Notes: generated by a model not told the origin, from the letters alone. 64,000 nt of DNA from Flavisolibacter ginsengisoli DSM 18119 (GCF_900129295.1 NZ_FQUU01000002.1:10488-74487), one strand, 5' to 3'. Shown: positions 1-9,091, counted from the first letter of the stretch. Program-made: numbers and translations.

Positions 1-140
1 GGGAGGACACCAACATCGCGATGTACATTTCCTTCAAAATATTAAATCTTAAATATTACTTATTAAATAATAATACAGCTCTCCAAATATTAAATCTTAA
101 ATACTAAATATTACATAGTAATCGTTTTCTTTGCTCATCC
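1..140. repeat. AT-rich leader with short direct repeats
   Basis: An AT-rich stretch ahead of the first gene. The word AAATATTAAATCTTAAATA occurs twice (about 37-55 and 85-103), with further degenerate copies. Frame 3 is open from base 3 to a TAA at 105-107, so the first 40 bases could be the C-terminal tail of a gene entering from the left, but no family is recognisable from so few residues. No clear promoter was found for the following gene. Confidence 0.4.
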
Positions 141-977
141 ATGTCTTTATTTATTTCAGCGCTGGCGTCAGGAAGTAATGGCAACTGCTATTATGTGGGC
201 AATCAACACGAAGCTGTTCTCGTTGATGCAGGTATCTCCTGCAAGGAAATTGAAATGCGCATGTCCCGCCTGCAGCTAAGCCTGCAAAAGGTTAAAGCAT
301 TATTCATATCACATGAGCATACGGACCACATAAAGGGCGTGGCTAACCTGTCGAAAAAATACAGGATCCCTGTTTACATTACCCCCGACACCTTAAGAAA
401 CGGCCGCCTGTTCCTGGAGAAGGAACTGATAAAAGACTTCCGTCCTTCGGGTGTTACTTCCATTGGAAACCTGACCATAACTGCCTTCCCCAAATGGCAT
501 GATGCAGCAGACCCCTGTAGCTTCATGGTAAGCACCAATGGAGTGAATGTGGGCGTATTCACTGATATTGGTACCACTTGCCCTCAACTGATCCACCATT
601 TCAGGCAATGCCATGCAGCATTCCTGGAGGCTAATTATGATGATCACATGCTGGACACAGGAGGTTATCCTTATTACCTGAAACACCGTATCAGGGGAGA
701 AAAAGGTCATTTATCGAATAAACAGGCGCTGGAATTGTTTACAACCTATCGACCTGCGTACATGAGCCACCTGGTGCTTTCCCATATTTCTAAAAACAAC
801 AATTGTCCAAAACTGGTCAATGAACTGTTTAGCACACATGCTGCCGGGGTAAAGATCATTGTGGCCTCCCGTTATGAAGAAACAAAAGTGTATGCCATTC
901 AGCATGAAGTGCTGAGGGAAAAAACAAGTTTACCAAAAGGGATACAATTTCCTCAACTGGAGTTTGCTTTTGCCTGA
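141..977 (+). CDS. MBL-fold metallohydrolase, YycJ/WalJ-like
   Basis: A 278-residue cytoplasmic metallo-beta-lactamase-fold protein. The metal-binding signature HEHTDH is near residue 58. Further conserved positions are an early SGSNGN loop, KWHDA near residue 118, TDIG near 141 and HLVLSH near 210. This pattern and length match the YycJ/WalJ subfamily, which is proposed to act as an exonuclease in DNA repair in Firmicutes; RNase-like activity is a family-level alternative. The family call is direct from motifs; the DNA-processing role is inferred from relatives. It stands alone, with a small convergent ORF two bases beyond its stop. Confidence 0.85.
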   Translation: MSLFISALASGSNGNCYYVGNQHEAVLVDAGISCKEIEMRMSRLQLSLQKVKALFISHEHTDHIKGVANLSKKYRIPVYITPDTLRNGRLFLEKELIKDFRPSGVTSIGNLTITAFPKWHDAADPCSFMVSTNGVNVGVFTDIGTTCPQLIHHFRQCHAAFLEANYDDHMLDTGGYPYYLKHRIRGEKGHLSNKQALELFTTYRPAYMSHLVLSHISKNNNCPKLVNELFSTHAAGVKIIVASRYEETKVYAIQHEVLREKTSLPKGIQFPQLEFAFA

Positions 978-979
978 TG

Positions 980-1177
980 CTAATTTGTGTATTTCTTAGC
1001 TGGTTGCGGATCTACCACTAAAAATTCGGGAGGTGTTCCTGATTCGCGAATGAGGTCTGCATGCTTTTCTTTCAGCACCCGTTTAAACCTGCCCAGGTAC
1101 CCGGGCAATGACAATTGATTCATTTGAACCGGTACTGAATCAATCATGTCGTTTCCTAAAAACATCATTAATTGCAT
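980..1177 (-). CDS. small hypothetical protein (65 aa)
   Basis: A 65-residue ORF convergent with the preceding gene, its stop codon only two bases from that gene's stop. The composition is that of a real protein: a hydrophobic start, a central PGYLGRFKRVLKEKHADLI segment likely to be helical, and a tail ending TPPEFLVVD. No signal peptide or membrane segment is evident. Three ATG codons lie within the first five residues, so the exact start (1177, 1168 or 1165) is uncertain. I recognise no domain and assign no function. The tight convergent packing argues for a gene rather than a chance ORF. Confidence 0.5.
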   Translation of the reverse strand: MQLMMFLGNDMIDSVPVQMNQLSLPGYLGRFKRVLKEKHADLIRESGTPPEFLVVDPQPAKKYTN

Positions 1178-1364
1178 AAGATAGGATATGGAAGAACAAA
1201 TAAAATGTATTTCCGGCTATTATACAATAGGTAAATCCCTGTATGAAATCCGGGTTAGATCTATATCAATAAACAGTTAAGATCTACACCGGGTCTTCAC
1301 TTCCGAAGGGATTATCCGTTTATTGTCTACCTATGAGGAAAATACCAGGGAATTTACAGCTAAG
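1178..1364. other. intergenic stretch without recognisable gene
   Basis: Nothing coding is supported here. It may carry the promoter of the small minus-strand ORF, but no clear TTTG/TAnnTTTG pair was seen. The last 30 bases (from about 1332) are already part of a repeat copied at 1702. Confidence 0.4.
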
Positions 1365-1658
1365 AAAATGTCGCCCCGATGGGGCTTTGTGATGCTTCCA
1401 GGATGCCTTCTTCTACCATAATACCGCCCCTACAGGGCTCTCGAATTATTCCAGGAATGATAGCAATTGTAAAAATTCTTGCTCTTATCTCTCTGCGATC
1501 CTCTGCAAAAATCCTGGCGTCCTCTGCGATACTAATTACGCATAGATGCATAGGTATGTTGCCATTGTTCGCTGAATTCGCAAGCCTCAGAGAGGCGATA
1601 TTTTGGTAGCAGCAACATTGTATTTTTAAGAAACAAAGCCCTGTAAGGGCGACATTTT
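1365..1658. repeat. palindromic repeat element, family 1, complete copy
   Basis: A 294-bp element with nested inverted repeats. Outer arm A (1365-1388, AAAATGTCGCCCC...GGGGCTTT) is matched in inverse by A' (1635-1658, AAAGCCCTGTAAGGGCGACA...). Inner arm B (1413-1439, CTACCATAATACCGCCCC...) is matched by B' (1581-1609, ...GGCGATATTTTGGTAG). Each arm is itself a small hairpin. The centre holds several CTCTGCG words. Short ORFs crossing it are fragments of the repeat and not genes. Confidence 0.75.
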
Positions 1659-1701
1659 TTATAATCATGCGAACACAATTCACAGGTTTCTCTTTCATAG
1701 T

Positions 1702-1930
1702 TATGAGGAAAACACCCGGGAATTTACAGCTAAGAAAATGTCGCCCCGATGGGGCTTTGTGATGCTTCCAGGATGCCTTCTTCTACCATAATACCGCCCC
1801 TACAGGGCTCTCGAATTATTCCAGGAATAATGGCAATTGTAAAAATTCTTGCTCTTATCTCTCTGCGAACCTCTGCGAAATTCAATGCCTTTTCGAAACT
1901 CATTACGCATAGAATAGATATGTTCCCTTT
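1702..1930. repeat. family 1 element, left half only
   Basis: A near-exact copy of 1332-1560 displaced by 370 bp. It has the A arm at 1735-1758 and the B arm at 1783-1809, then the CTCTGCG-rich centre, and then loses similarity near 1930. No B' or A' arm follows directly, so the copy is truncated or interrupted. Confidence 0.7.
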
Positions 1931-2016
1931 AATATGGAAGTCGTTTTTATTTATTTAAGGAATTGGTTAGAATTGAGCGTGTTTCTATTTTTTATGATTT
2001 GTGCCTTCGGCGAGTC

Positions 2017-2043
2017 ACTTTCTTTTGCTGCCCAAAAGAAAGT
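2017..2043. repeat. perfect 11-bp inverted repeat in a dispersed-type sequence
   Basis: ACTTTCTTTTG, a 5-base loop CTGCC, then CAAAAGAAAGT. It lies inside a GC-richer island (about 2000-2140) unlike the flanking repeat DNA. From memory, the phrase resembles an interspersed motif of Chitinophagaceae genomes; that is recollection and not a search result. Overlapping short ORFs on both strands look like by-products. Confidence 0.55.
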
Positions 2044-2390
2044 AACCCCGAGTTCCGCTGCGCTCGTCGGGGCAGGCGAAAAGGGCACCTTGCCGCTATT
2101 GCTCTCCCGCCATGGCGGGACAAGGAGGCCAGCGCACAATGGTCTTTACAATATATAGTTTGATACATTTGGATTACAGTCTTTTCTTGAAAGTGTTTAC
2201 TTAACCTCATATAATTAGACACAGAAAGTTCGATCACGTGCTATGCGAAGAGATTGAAGGTGCTGAATTGCGGAGGGTGGTCTTCAGCCTAATTAACTTT
2301 CAGTAATCGAATTTCCGCAATTAGGCACTGGACGAGGCTGAAATTTTGAAGTGTTTTTGTATTTCGTCAGATTAATGCTAGACACAGTTC

Positions 2391-2585
2391 TTATAATTGT
2401 AAAGAGTCTTGCCCTCATCTCTATGCGAACATCTGCGAAATTCTTCGCATATTCTGCGATACTAATTACAGGATGTATAAGTTAGGCTGCCATTGGCCAC
2501 TTAACATGCAAGCCTCAGAGAGGCGATATTTTGGTAGCAAAAACATTTTATATTGAAGAAAGAAGCCCTGTAGGGGCGACATTTT
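2391..2585. repeat. family 1 element, right half only
   Basis: Begins in the CTCTGCG-type centre and continues through a B' hairpin (about 2511-2538, GCCTCAGAGAGGC core, ending GGTAG) to an A' arm at 2562-2585. The left arms A and B are missing. It may be the other half of the 1702-1930 copy separated by about 460 bp, or an independent truncated copy. Confidence 0.6.
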
Positions 2586-2661
2586 AGTTAACCATGTGAA
2601 CACAATTCATAGGGTTGAATTCTATATATAATGAGATTATCCCTGGAAATTTACAGCTTAG

Positions 2662-2870
2662 CAAATGTCGCCCCTATGGGGCTTTGTGATCCCTTTATAA
2701 TGCCTTCTCTACCATAATATCACCCCTACAGGGTTCGCCAAATGTTTTTGAATGATGGCAATTATAAAGATTCTTGACTTTTTCTCTTTGCGCACCTCTG
2801 CGAAATTCTTCGCGTGCTCTGCGTTACTAATTACGCAGGGTAATCATAGGCAGGCTGCCATTAATAGTAA
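2662..2870. repeat. family 1 element, left half only
   Basis: The A arm at 2662-2685 (a GCCCCTATGGGGC hairpin) is followed by a B arm at about 2709-2734 and by the CTCTGCG-rich centre. Right arms are absent before the next copy begins near 2872. Confidence 0.6.
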
Positions 2871-2871
2871 A

Positions 2872-3143
2872 GAAAATGTCTAAGATACTTTTATCTACCA
2901 AAATACAGTTCCTACAGGGTTAGCTAATTGTTACAGGAATGATAGCAATTGTAAATACTATTGCTCTCATCTCTCTGCGATCCTCTGCAAAAATCCTGGC
3001 GTCCTCTGCGATACTGATTACGCATTGAGATGCATGAGTAGGCTGCCATTAGCCACTGAATTTGCAAGCCTCAGAGAGGCGATATTTTGGTAGCAAAAAC
3101 ATTGTATAATTAAAGAAACAAAGCCCTGTAAGGGCGACATTTT
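2872..3143. repeat. family 1 element, degenerate left arm and intact right arm
   Basis: A degraded A arm near 2872, a B arm near 2894-2925 (CTACCAAAATACAGTTCC...), a centre nearly identical to the first copy, B' at about 3066-3094 and A' at 3120-3143. A last, decayed A-like arm lies at 3231-3254, just before the cheB-like stop codon. Confidence 0.6.
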
Positions 3144-3278
3144 ATTAAAGAATTATCGCCAACAAGTATTCGAAAAATCTCTCTTGAAACCATTAGGTTG
3201 AAAATTATATTCCCGAGTTTTATGGGTAAGAAAATGTCGCACCGCAGGAGCTTTAGGATTTTCTTCGTGTGAAATAAA

Positions 3279-3881
3279 TTACCTATTTCCTGGCTTAATG
3301 GAATGGTTCAATTCATTCAGCAGGCCGATGATCTGCCTGGTGGTTAAAATTTTATCAGCAGCGTTTTTCTCTATAGCCTGTTGCGGCATATAGGACACGG
3401 AAGCTTCATCAGGATCCTGCACAATCGTAAGGCCTCCTGCCTGTTTGATTTGAAGCAGTCCCTCTGCACCATCGGCATTGGCGCCAGAGAGTAATACACC
3501 TGCCAATAAAGGGCCATAGGCCTCTGCTGCTGTTTCGAAACTGGCATCAATAGCAGGGCGGCTGTAATGGATCTTCTCCGAATAATCCAGTGAGAAGGTT
3601 TTATCATTCTCTATTAATAAATGGTAATCAGCGGGGGCAATATAAATTACGCCGGGCCTGATGGCTTCTTTTTCTTCAGCTTCTTTGACGGCAAGTTTTG
3701 TTTTATCTGAAAGTAATCCTGTAAGCAGTGAATCCCCTCCTCTTCTATGCATAACCAGTACAACTGCATAATCCAGGTCAGTTCTTAGTTGAGGTAACAC
3801 TTCCAATAAAACCTCAAGGCCTCCTGCCGAGCCACCAATGATCAGCAATTCATATTTATTCATGAAGATTTCTTTCTCCAT
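3279..3881 (-). CDS. cheB: CheB-type methylesterase, catalytic domain only
   Basis: A 200-residue protein covering just the CheB catalytic domain: the nucleophile motif GGSAGG near residue 17, the catalytic His in VMHRRGG near 45 and the Asp in SGANADGAEG near 134. CheB demethylates or deamidates glutamyl residues on receptors. The usual N-terminal receiver domain is absent, so activation by phosphorylation would need another protein or not occur. It overlaps the upstream cheR by 22 bases and ends the five-gene minus-strand operon. MDKYELLI-like internal starts near residue 7 are possible. With no chemoreceptor or CheA nearby, a role in a non-chemotactic signalling complex is my inference. 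Confidence 0.88.
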   Translation of the reverse strand: MEKEIFMNKYELLIIGGSAGGLEVLLEVLPQLRTDLDYAVVLVMHRRGGDSLLTGLLSDKTKLAVKEAEEKEAIRPGVIYIAPADYHLLIENDKTFSLDYSEKIHYSRPAIDASFETAAEAYGPLLAGVLLSGANADGAEGLLQIKQAGGLTIVQDPDEASVSYMPQQAIEKNAADKILTTRQIIGLLNELNHSIKPGNR

Positions 3882-4675
3882 ATCTTTTCCTTATCCTGTT
3901 GAATGTAATGGTTAGAAATAGTAGAAAAACGTAGAGTTTCTTTTGATCCCAAAGCCAGGAAACCCAATGCGTCGAGACTTTGATCAAAAAGCGTTAAAAC
4001 GCGGTCCTGCAAGTCCTTGTCAAAATAGATAAGCACATTGCGGCATAGGATCAATTGAAATTCGTTAAAGGAACGATCAGAAACAAGGTTATGGGTGGCA
4101 AAGATCATTTTACCTGATAATTCCTTATTGAAAATAGCATGATCATATTTGGCAGTATAATAATCTGAAAACTCGTGTGTGCCACCTGATAGGATGTAAT
4201 TTTCGGAATATTGTTTCATATTGACAAGAGGGAAAATGCCTTTTCGTGCTTTTTCCAACACATCGGGATTCAAATCAGTGGCATACAACAGTGATTTGTG
4301 CAAGAGGTTGGCTTCCTGCAGCAGGATGGCCATGGAATAAACTTCCTCACCTGTGGAGCAGCCAGCATGCCAGATACGGATCAGGGGATAAGTTGCCAGC
4401 ACCTTCAACACCTTTTCCCTTACATAACGGTAAAAGGAAGGGTCCCTGAACATCTCTGTTACATTAACGGTGATCTCCTCCACAAATCGTTTGAGGTAGT
4501 CTTCATCCGTTTTGACACGGAAACGAAGTTCTGCAAAAGATGGAAACTTATCCAGCAGCAGCAGCCGGTTGATCCTTCTTTTCAAAGAAGCTTTGGAATA
4601 ATCGGTAAAGTCATACCCATAGAGATCCATAAGATCGGTTAGCAACAGGTCAACTTCTGCATCTTTAATCATCAT
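3860..4675 (-). CDS. cheR: CheR-type protein-glutamate methyltransferase
   Basis: A 271-residue SAM-dependent methyltransferase. The N-terminal helical CheR_N region (residues 5-75) includes KRRINRLL. The SAM-binding motif HAGCSTGEEVYS is near residue 116, and the conserved ATDLN, CRNVLIYFD and GSKETL segments follow in order. It would methylate glutamates on a signalling protein. There is no C-terminal TPR extension. It starts 7 bases after the lone receiver gene and overlaps cheB at its end, so the two are translationally coupled. The partner methyl-accepting substrate is not in this window; the adjacent hybrid kinase with its long coiled coil is a candidate, by inference only. Confidence 0.9.
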   Translation of the reverse strand: MMIKDAEVDLLLTDLMDLYGYDFTDYSKASLKRRINRLLLLDKFPSFAELRFRVKTDEDYLKRFVEEITVNVTEMFRDPSFYRYVREKVLKVLATYPLIRIWHAGCSTGEEVYSMAILLQEANLLHKSLLYATDLNPDVLEKARKGIFPLVNMKQYSENYILSGGTHEFSDYYTAKYDHAIFNKELSGKMIFATHNLVSDRSFNEFQLILCRNVLIYFDKDLQDRVLTLFDQSLDALGFLALGSKETLRFSTISNHYIQQDKEKIWRKKSS

Positions 4676-4682
4676 GTGCAGT

Positions 4683-5051
4683 TTAATATTTGGCTAAAAG
4701 TGCCAGCAATGCATCTACATCAATGGGCTTGGAAATGTAGTCATCAGCCCCGGCCTCCAAAGACTTCTCCCTATCTCCCACCATTGCCTGGGCGGTAACC
4801 GCTATGATAGGAATTTTTGAAATCTGCTCTGATGAACGGATGGCAGCAATAGCCTGGTAGCCATCCATATCTGGCATCATGATATCCAGCAATACAACAG
4901 AGATATTCTTATTATTCTTTAACCGCGTAATACCTTCGATTGCAGATAGTGCAGATACCACCTGGTATCCTTTTGCTTTAAGCACAGCCGATAAAGCAAA
5001 TATGTTCCGGCTATCATCATCTATGATCAGGATCGTTTTAGTGTCACTCAT
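4683..5051 (-). CDS. single-domain response regulator
   Basis: A 122-residue lone receiver domain. The acidic pocket is IDDD near residues 10-12, the phospho-acceptor Asp lies in LLDIMMPDMDG, and the switch Thr and Lys lie in VTAQAM and SKPIDVD. It has no output domain. It resembles the third receiver of the neighbouring hybrid kinase throughout (shared RNIF, DIMMP.MDGY, IIAVTA.AM.GDREK and DYISKP.DVD), which suggests a duplication. It sits 2 bases downstream of the kinase gene and 7 bases upstream of cheR, so it is probably co-transcribed and may carry phosphoryl groups between the kinase and the other parts. Confidence 0.92.
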   Translation of the reverse strand: MSDTKTILIIDDDSRNIFALSAVLKAKGYQVVSALSAIEGITRLKNNKNISVVLLDIMMPDMDGYQAIAAIRSSEQISKIPIIAVTAQAMVGDREKSLEAGADDYISKPIDVDALLALLAKY

Positions 5052-5053
5052 AC

Positions 5054-8000
5054 TTACATACTTTTATCATACAACCAAACCCGCAATAAGGATAATAACT
5101 GGTCAACATCCACAGGTTTTGATATATAATCAGAGGCGCCAGCCTTTATACATTTTTCCCGGTCGCCTGTCATTGCCTTGGCTGTTACTGCTATTATGGG
5201 CAAATTCCTGAACTTGTTATTCTTACGTATTTCCTGTATAGCGGTATATCCATCCATCTCTGGCATCATGATGTCCATCAGCACCACATCCATGTCAGGA
5301 TTTTCCTTCAACATTTGCAGGGCTTCCTTTCCATCCACTGCCGAAAACACCTTCATTTGCTGCAACTCAAGGGCTTTCGTTAATGAAAATATATTTCTCA
5401 CATCATCATCTACCACCAATACTTTCTTATTGGAAAGAACTTCATTAAGTGCACCCAACCTCCTGTATTTTCCAGGCATGTTTGCATTCAGGTTATTCTC
5501 CTCTACCAGGTGCAGAAATAAGGACACTTCATCAAGGATACGTTGATAAGAATGCGCTGTTTTCACAACAATAGAATCTGCATATTGCCTGATCTTACCT
5601 TCTTCGGATTTTGAAAGATTTTTACCGGTAAAAATTATGACAGGCAAATTGTCCATGCCAGCATTCTTCTTTAGCGTTTCAAGTGTTTCATAGGCTCTTT
5701 GGTCTGGTATGCCCATGTCGAGTATGACGCAGTCAACTTCCTTTTTTTGCAGGTCTTCTACTCCCTGGTCTATTGATTCAGATATTTGCGCATTGACATT
5801 GAAGGTTTCCAGGAAATAGGCCAGCGCTTTGGCATGCCTGGGGTTTTCTTCCACAATGAGCACCTTTTTATTATCCTTCACCACTACCTGTTCTATCTTC
5901 CTGAAAACTTCCTGCATTTGTTCAAAGGCAACCGGTTTATTAATGAAGTCAACTGCTCCTTTCATCAGGCTTTCCTTTTTGGCTTCCAGTGAAGACATTA
6001 TGTGGACTGGTATGTGCCGGGTCAATGCATTAGATTTCAATTCCTCCATTACTTCCCAGCCATCTTTCACCGGTAGCTGAATATCCAGCAATACACCTGC
6101 AGGTCTGAATTGTCTTGCCAACTCAATTCCCTCATCACCTCTTACGGCTATCAGACCCTTGTAACCTTTGCTACGGGCAAAATCGAGGAGAGCTTTTGCA
6201 AAGGCTGTATCATCTTCAATGATAAGTATGACCTTGTCGTTTGACTGGACCAGGCTTCTGTCATCGGGAACAGGTTCTGGTATATGCTCTGTTTTGTAAA
6301 CAGGCGTTGTCTTAACAGGTTTGCTGGTGGCCTCTTCGTAATTACCAGCATGTTCAAACGATGGTTGTTCTTGTGCCGGTAGCTCTTTTGCTGTCAATTT
6401 ATACTTGGGAATGTAAACTGTAAACTCACTGCCTTTGCCAGGTTCACTTGTAAGTTTGATTTCACCGCCGAGGAGCTTTGCCAGTTCCCTGCTTATAGAA
6501 AGGCCAAGGCCTGTTCCTCCATATTTCCTCCTGGTGGAACCGTCTGCCTGTTGAAACGCTTCAAAAATGAGGTGTTGCTTTTCCAACGGGATACCAATAC
6601 CGGTATCCTTCACAGAAAAAGCCAGGAAAGAAGCATTTTCGGGCAGAGAACGTATACTTAGTGTAACACTTCCTTTTGAAGTAAACTTCAGCGCATTGGA
6701 TAACAGGTTTTTCAACACCTGCTCCAGCCGCATTTTATCAGTTTCAACCTGTGAAGGTGTGTTTTCTTCAACCTCCATTTTTAACTCCACGCCCCTGTCT
6801 TTGGCAACAGGTTCGAACAAGACCTGCATATCATGGACCACCTCCCTGATAGAAACAGGCATATATTCAAGTTCCATCTTCCCGGCTTCAATTTTAGAAA
6901 GATCAAGGATCTCGTCTATGAGTGATAAAAGGCCCTGGCCAGAGCTTTGAATAACATGCGCATATTCTACCTGGTCGCCTGACAGGTTCTTTTCGCCATT
7001 CTCTGATAAAAGTCTTGAAAGCAACAATATAGAATTCAAAGGCGTCCTTAGCTCATGCGACATGTTGGCCAGGAATTCCGATTTATAGCGTGTGCTTAAA
7101 GATAATTCCTCGGCTTTCTTTTGAATTTCAAGGTTACGTTCAACGATTACCTGGTTTCTTTCTTCCAATAACCTTGAACGTTCTTCCAACTCCTGGTTAG
7201 CCTGCATCAACTCCTCCTGCTGCACTTTCAGTTCTTCCTCTGAAGCCTGCAACTTTTCAGTTTGTGCTTCCAGTTCAGCATTGATGTTTTCCATTTCAGC
7301 ATGCTGCGCCTGCAACTCCTCCGATTGGGCCTGGGTTTCTTCAAATAGCTCCTGCAGTCTTTCACGACTTTTGGCTGATTGCAATGCTACGGCTATAGCA
7401 GGAGCTACCTGCTCTATAAATGATATTGTAGAGGGATTCCACTCCTGTATGGACCCAATTTCGGCTATACCTTCCAGTTGACCATCATGGATAAAAGGAA
7501 TAAGCAATAAATGGCGGGGCTTTGTTTCGCCCGAAGCTGAAGTTATTTTGATGAACTCCTCCGGCACATCATTTAATAGCATGATCTTGCCTTTTTCTGC
7601 TGCCTGTCCAAGAAGAGTTTCTCCAAATTGGAGTTCTTCGCGAATATTTTCTTTACCTGAAATGGCAAAGCCTCCCGCAAAGCGCAGGAAATGGTCTTTG
7701 GATATATAAATAAGGCCCACCTCCCCTTTCACATACGTGGTTAAGGCCTCAAGCGCATCTTCTGCAAGGGTGTTTACCTCTTTGTTTCCTCTCAGGCTAT
7801 CATTGACCAGTTCAACACCTCCCAACACCCAAAGCTTTTCTTCATTTTCCTTATTGAATTGCTGAAGATCATTCTTCATACGAAGAATGGCATTGCCCAG
7901 GATATCTTCATCACTCCGGGGCACTACAGGCACCTCGAAGCGTCCGCTTCCAATAGCATCTGCAGCTATTGCCAGTGCTTTATTGTTGGAATCAATGCGC

Positions 8001-9091
8001 AACATGGATTGTGCAAGATTGCCTATAACATCATCCGACTCTTTCCGTATGCCTAAACCTGTTGCTCCCATGGAAATTTTCTCTGCAGCCGTATTCAGCG
8101 AAGTCAAAGAACGGGTGATCAGGGATATAATATAACTGACAAAAACAATGACAATTATGATACTTAATAATAAGTAAACAACGGTAGCTACTCTTTTTGA
8201 CCTTTCCTTCTCATAAATAGTATTGATACCTGCCTGTACATCTTTTAGCAAGCCTTCCTGGAGGGCTTTCATTTCATCAACTGCAGTGGCAGACACAGAC
8301 CACCATTTTTCTGCATTAAAACTACTGTCAATCTTATTATACTTAAATAAGGCATCCACCACCTGCATAACCGGTTTTAAAGAACCATTGCTGGCCATTT
8401 GCCGGTATGCTGCAATAGAAGCCGGTGTAGATTTCAGGTAGAATTCGGTCTCATAACTTTTATAGATATCGTAAAAATTTTTAGTGTTCTCCATGAATGA
8501 TTCTACAACGCTATGGGTATATAACTGGTAATAAATATTGGCCCTGACCCTTCCAATGTCGGTTATCATCTCAGATAATAACTTCTGCCCTGCCAGTTCC
8601 TTGCTTATAGGCTGTAAAAAAACTATGTTCCCGGTGGAAATGCCATTTAGTGTATTTAACCTGAATATGGCATTATTGTAAAAGTTTATAGCTTCTGCAG
8701 GTGTAAGATATCTGTTGTCCAACTTCTCTCTTATTGCATGCAGGCTATCAAGGAAGGTGTATGATTCTGCATGTACATATTGTGTATCCTTTTCGTTATG
8801 AAGCTTTGTTATAGCAGCATCAGTTCGCGGACGCTGTACTACCAATTCGCTACGCCATTGTTGTGTAAGCGCATATCCATAACTGTATCTACGCTCTGAT
8901 TGTAATTCGCTGATAAGGTTGTTGATATTACTTACCTGCTCAACCCTTGAAAGGTAATTTTCCAGGATAGCGATCTTGTCGGACTTTTCATGATAGATCT
9001 GTAAAGCAAAATAAATCAGTAATGCTAAAGGCAACAAGCCTACCAGCATTAATTTGGCATATAAAGGCAGCCTTTTAAAGAATGAATTCAT
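5054..9091 (-). CDS. hybrid histidine kinase with three receivers and NIT-like sensor
   Basis: A 1345-residue membrane hybrid kinase. TM1 is near residues 13-32, followed by a periplasmic region of about 270 residues with ISELQSERRYSYGYAL, which resembles the nitrate/nitrite-sensing (NIT) fold, TM2 near 305-325, then HAMP, GAF (about 425-570) and a long Gln/Glu-rich coiled coil. The H-box ANMSHELRTPLNSILLLSR and an HATPase domain with DTGIGIP and GGTGLGLS follow. The C-terminus has three receivers. Receivers 1 and 3 look complete; receiver 2 has EE in place of the usual acidic DD and an altered Lys region. This is a phosphorelay-type kinase. The NIT assignment is a motif-level judgement and the ligand is unknown. 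It is the second gene of the operon, 6 bases after the upstream kinase. Confidence 0.9.
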   Translation of the reverse strand: MNSFFKRLPLYAKLMLVGLLPLALLIYFALQIYHEKSDKIAILENYLSRVEQVSNINNLISELQSERRYSYGYALTQQWRSELVVQRPRTDAAITKLHNEKDTQYVHAESYTFLDSLHAIREKLDNRYLTPAEAINFYNNAIFRLNTLNGISTGNIVFLQPISKELAGQKLLSEMITDIGRVRANIYYQLYTHSVVESFMENTKNFYDIYKSYETEFYLKSTPASIAAYRQMASNGSLKPVMQVVDALFKYNKIDSSFNAEKWWSVSATAVDEMKALQEGLLKDVQAGINTIYEKERSKRVATVVYLLLSIIIVIVFVSYIISLITRSLTSLNTAAEKISMGATGLGIRKESDDVIGNLAQSMLRIDSNNKALAIAADAIGSGRFEVPVVPRSDEDILGNAILRMKNDLQQFNKENEEKLWVLGGVELVNDSLRGNKEVNTLAEDALEALTTYVKGEVGLIYISKDHFLRFAGGFAISGKENIREELQFGETLLGQAAEKGKIMLLNDVPEEFIKITSASGETKPRHLLLIPFIHDGQLEGIAEIGSIQEWNPSTISFIEQVAPAIAVALQSAKSRERLQELFEETQAQSEELQAQHAEMENINAELEAQTEKLQASEEELKVQQEELMQANQELEERSRLLEERNQVIVERNLEIQKKAEELSLSTRYKSEFLANMSHELRTPLNSILLLSRLLSENGEKNLSGDQVEYAHVIQSSGQGLLSLIDEILDLSKIEAGKMELEYMPVSIREVVHDMQVLFEPVAKDRGVELKMEVEENTPSQVETDKMRLEQVLKNLLSNALKFTSKGSVTLSIRSLPENASFLAFSVKDTGIGIPLEKQHLIFEAFQQADGSTRRKYGGTGLGLSISRELAKLLGGEIKLTSEPGKGSEFTVYIPKYKLTAKELPAQEQPSFEHAGNYEEATSKPVKTTPVYKTEHIPEPVPDDRSLVQSNDKVILIIEDDTAFAKALLDFARSKGYKGLIAVRGDEGIELARQFRPAGVLLDIQLPVKDGWEVMEELKSNALTRHIPVHIMSSLEAKKESLMKGAVDFINKPVAFEQMQEVFRKIEQVVVKDNKKVLIVEENPRHAKALAYFLETFNVNAQISESIDQGVEDLQKKEVDCVILDMGIPDQRAYETLETLKKNAGMDNLPVIIFTGKNLSKSEEGKIRQYADSIVVKTAHSYQRILDEVSLFLHLVEENNLNANMPGKYRRLGALNEVLSNKKVLVVDDDVRNIFSLTKALELQQMKVFSAVDGKEALQMLKENPDMDVVLMDIMMPEMDGYTAIQEIRKNNKFRNLPIIAVTAKAMTGDREKCIKAGASDYISKPVDVDQLLSLLRVWLYDKSM

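Noticed and set aside
3-107. Possible C-terminal coding tail at the left edge
   Set aside because: The frame is open but runs into AT-rich repeats, and too few residues are available to support a gene.
1379-2237. Several 60-110-codon ORFs on both strands
   Set aside because: They lie inside the repeat elements, two begin with the same residues because they are copies of the same repeat, and none looks like a protein.
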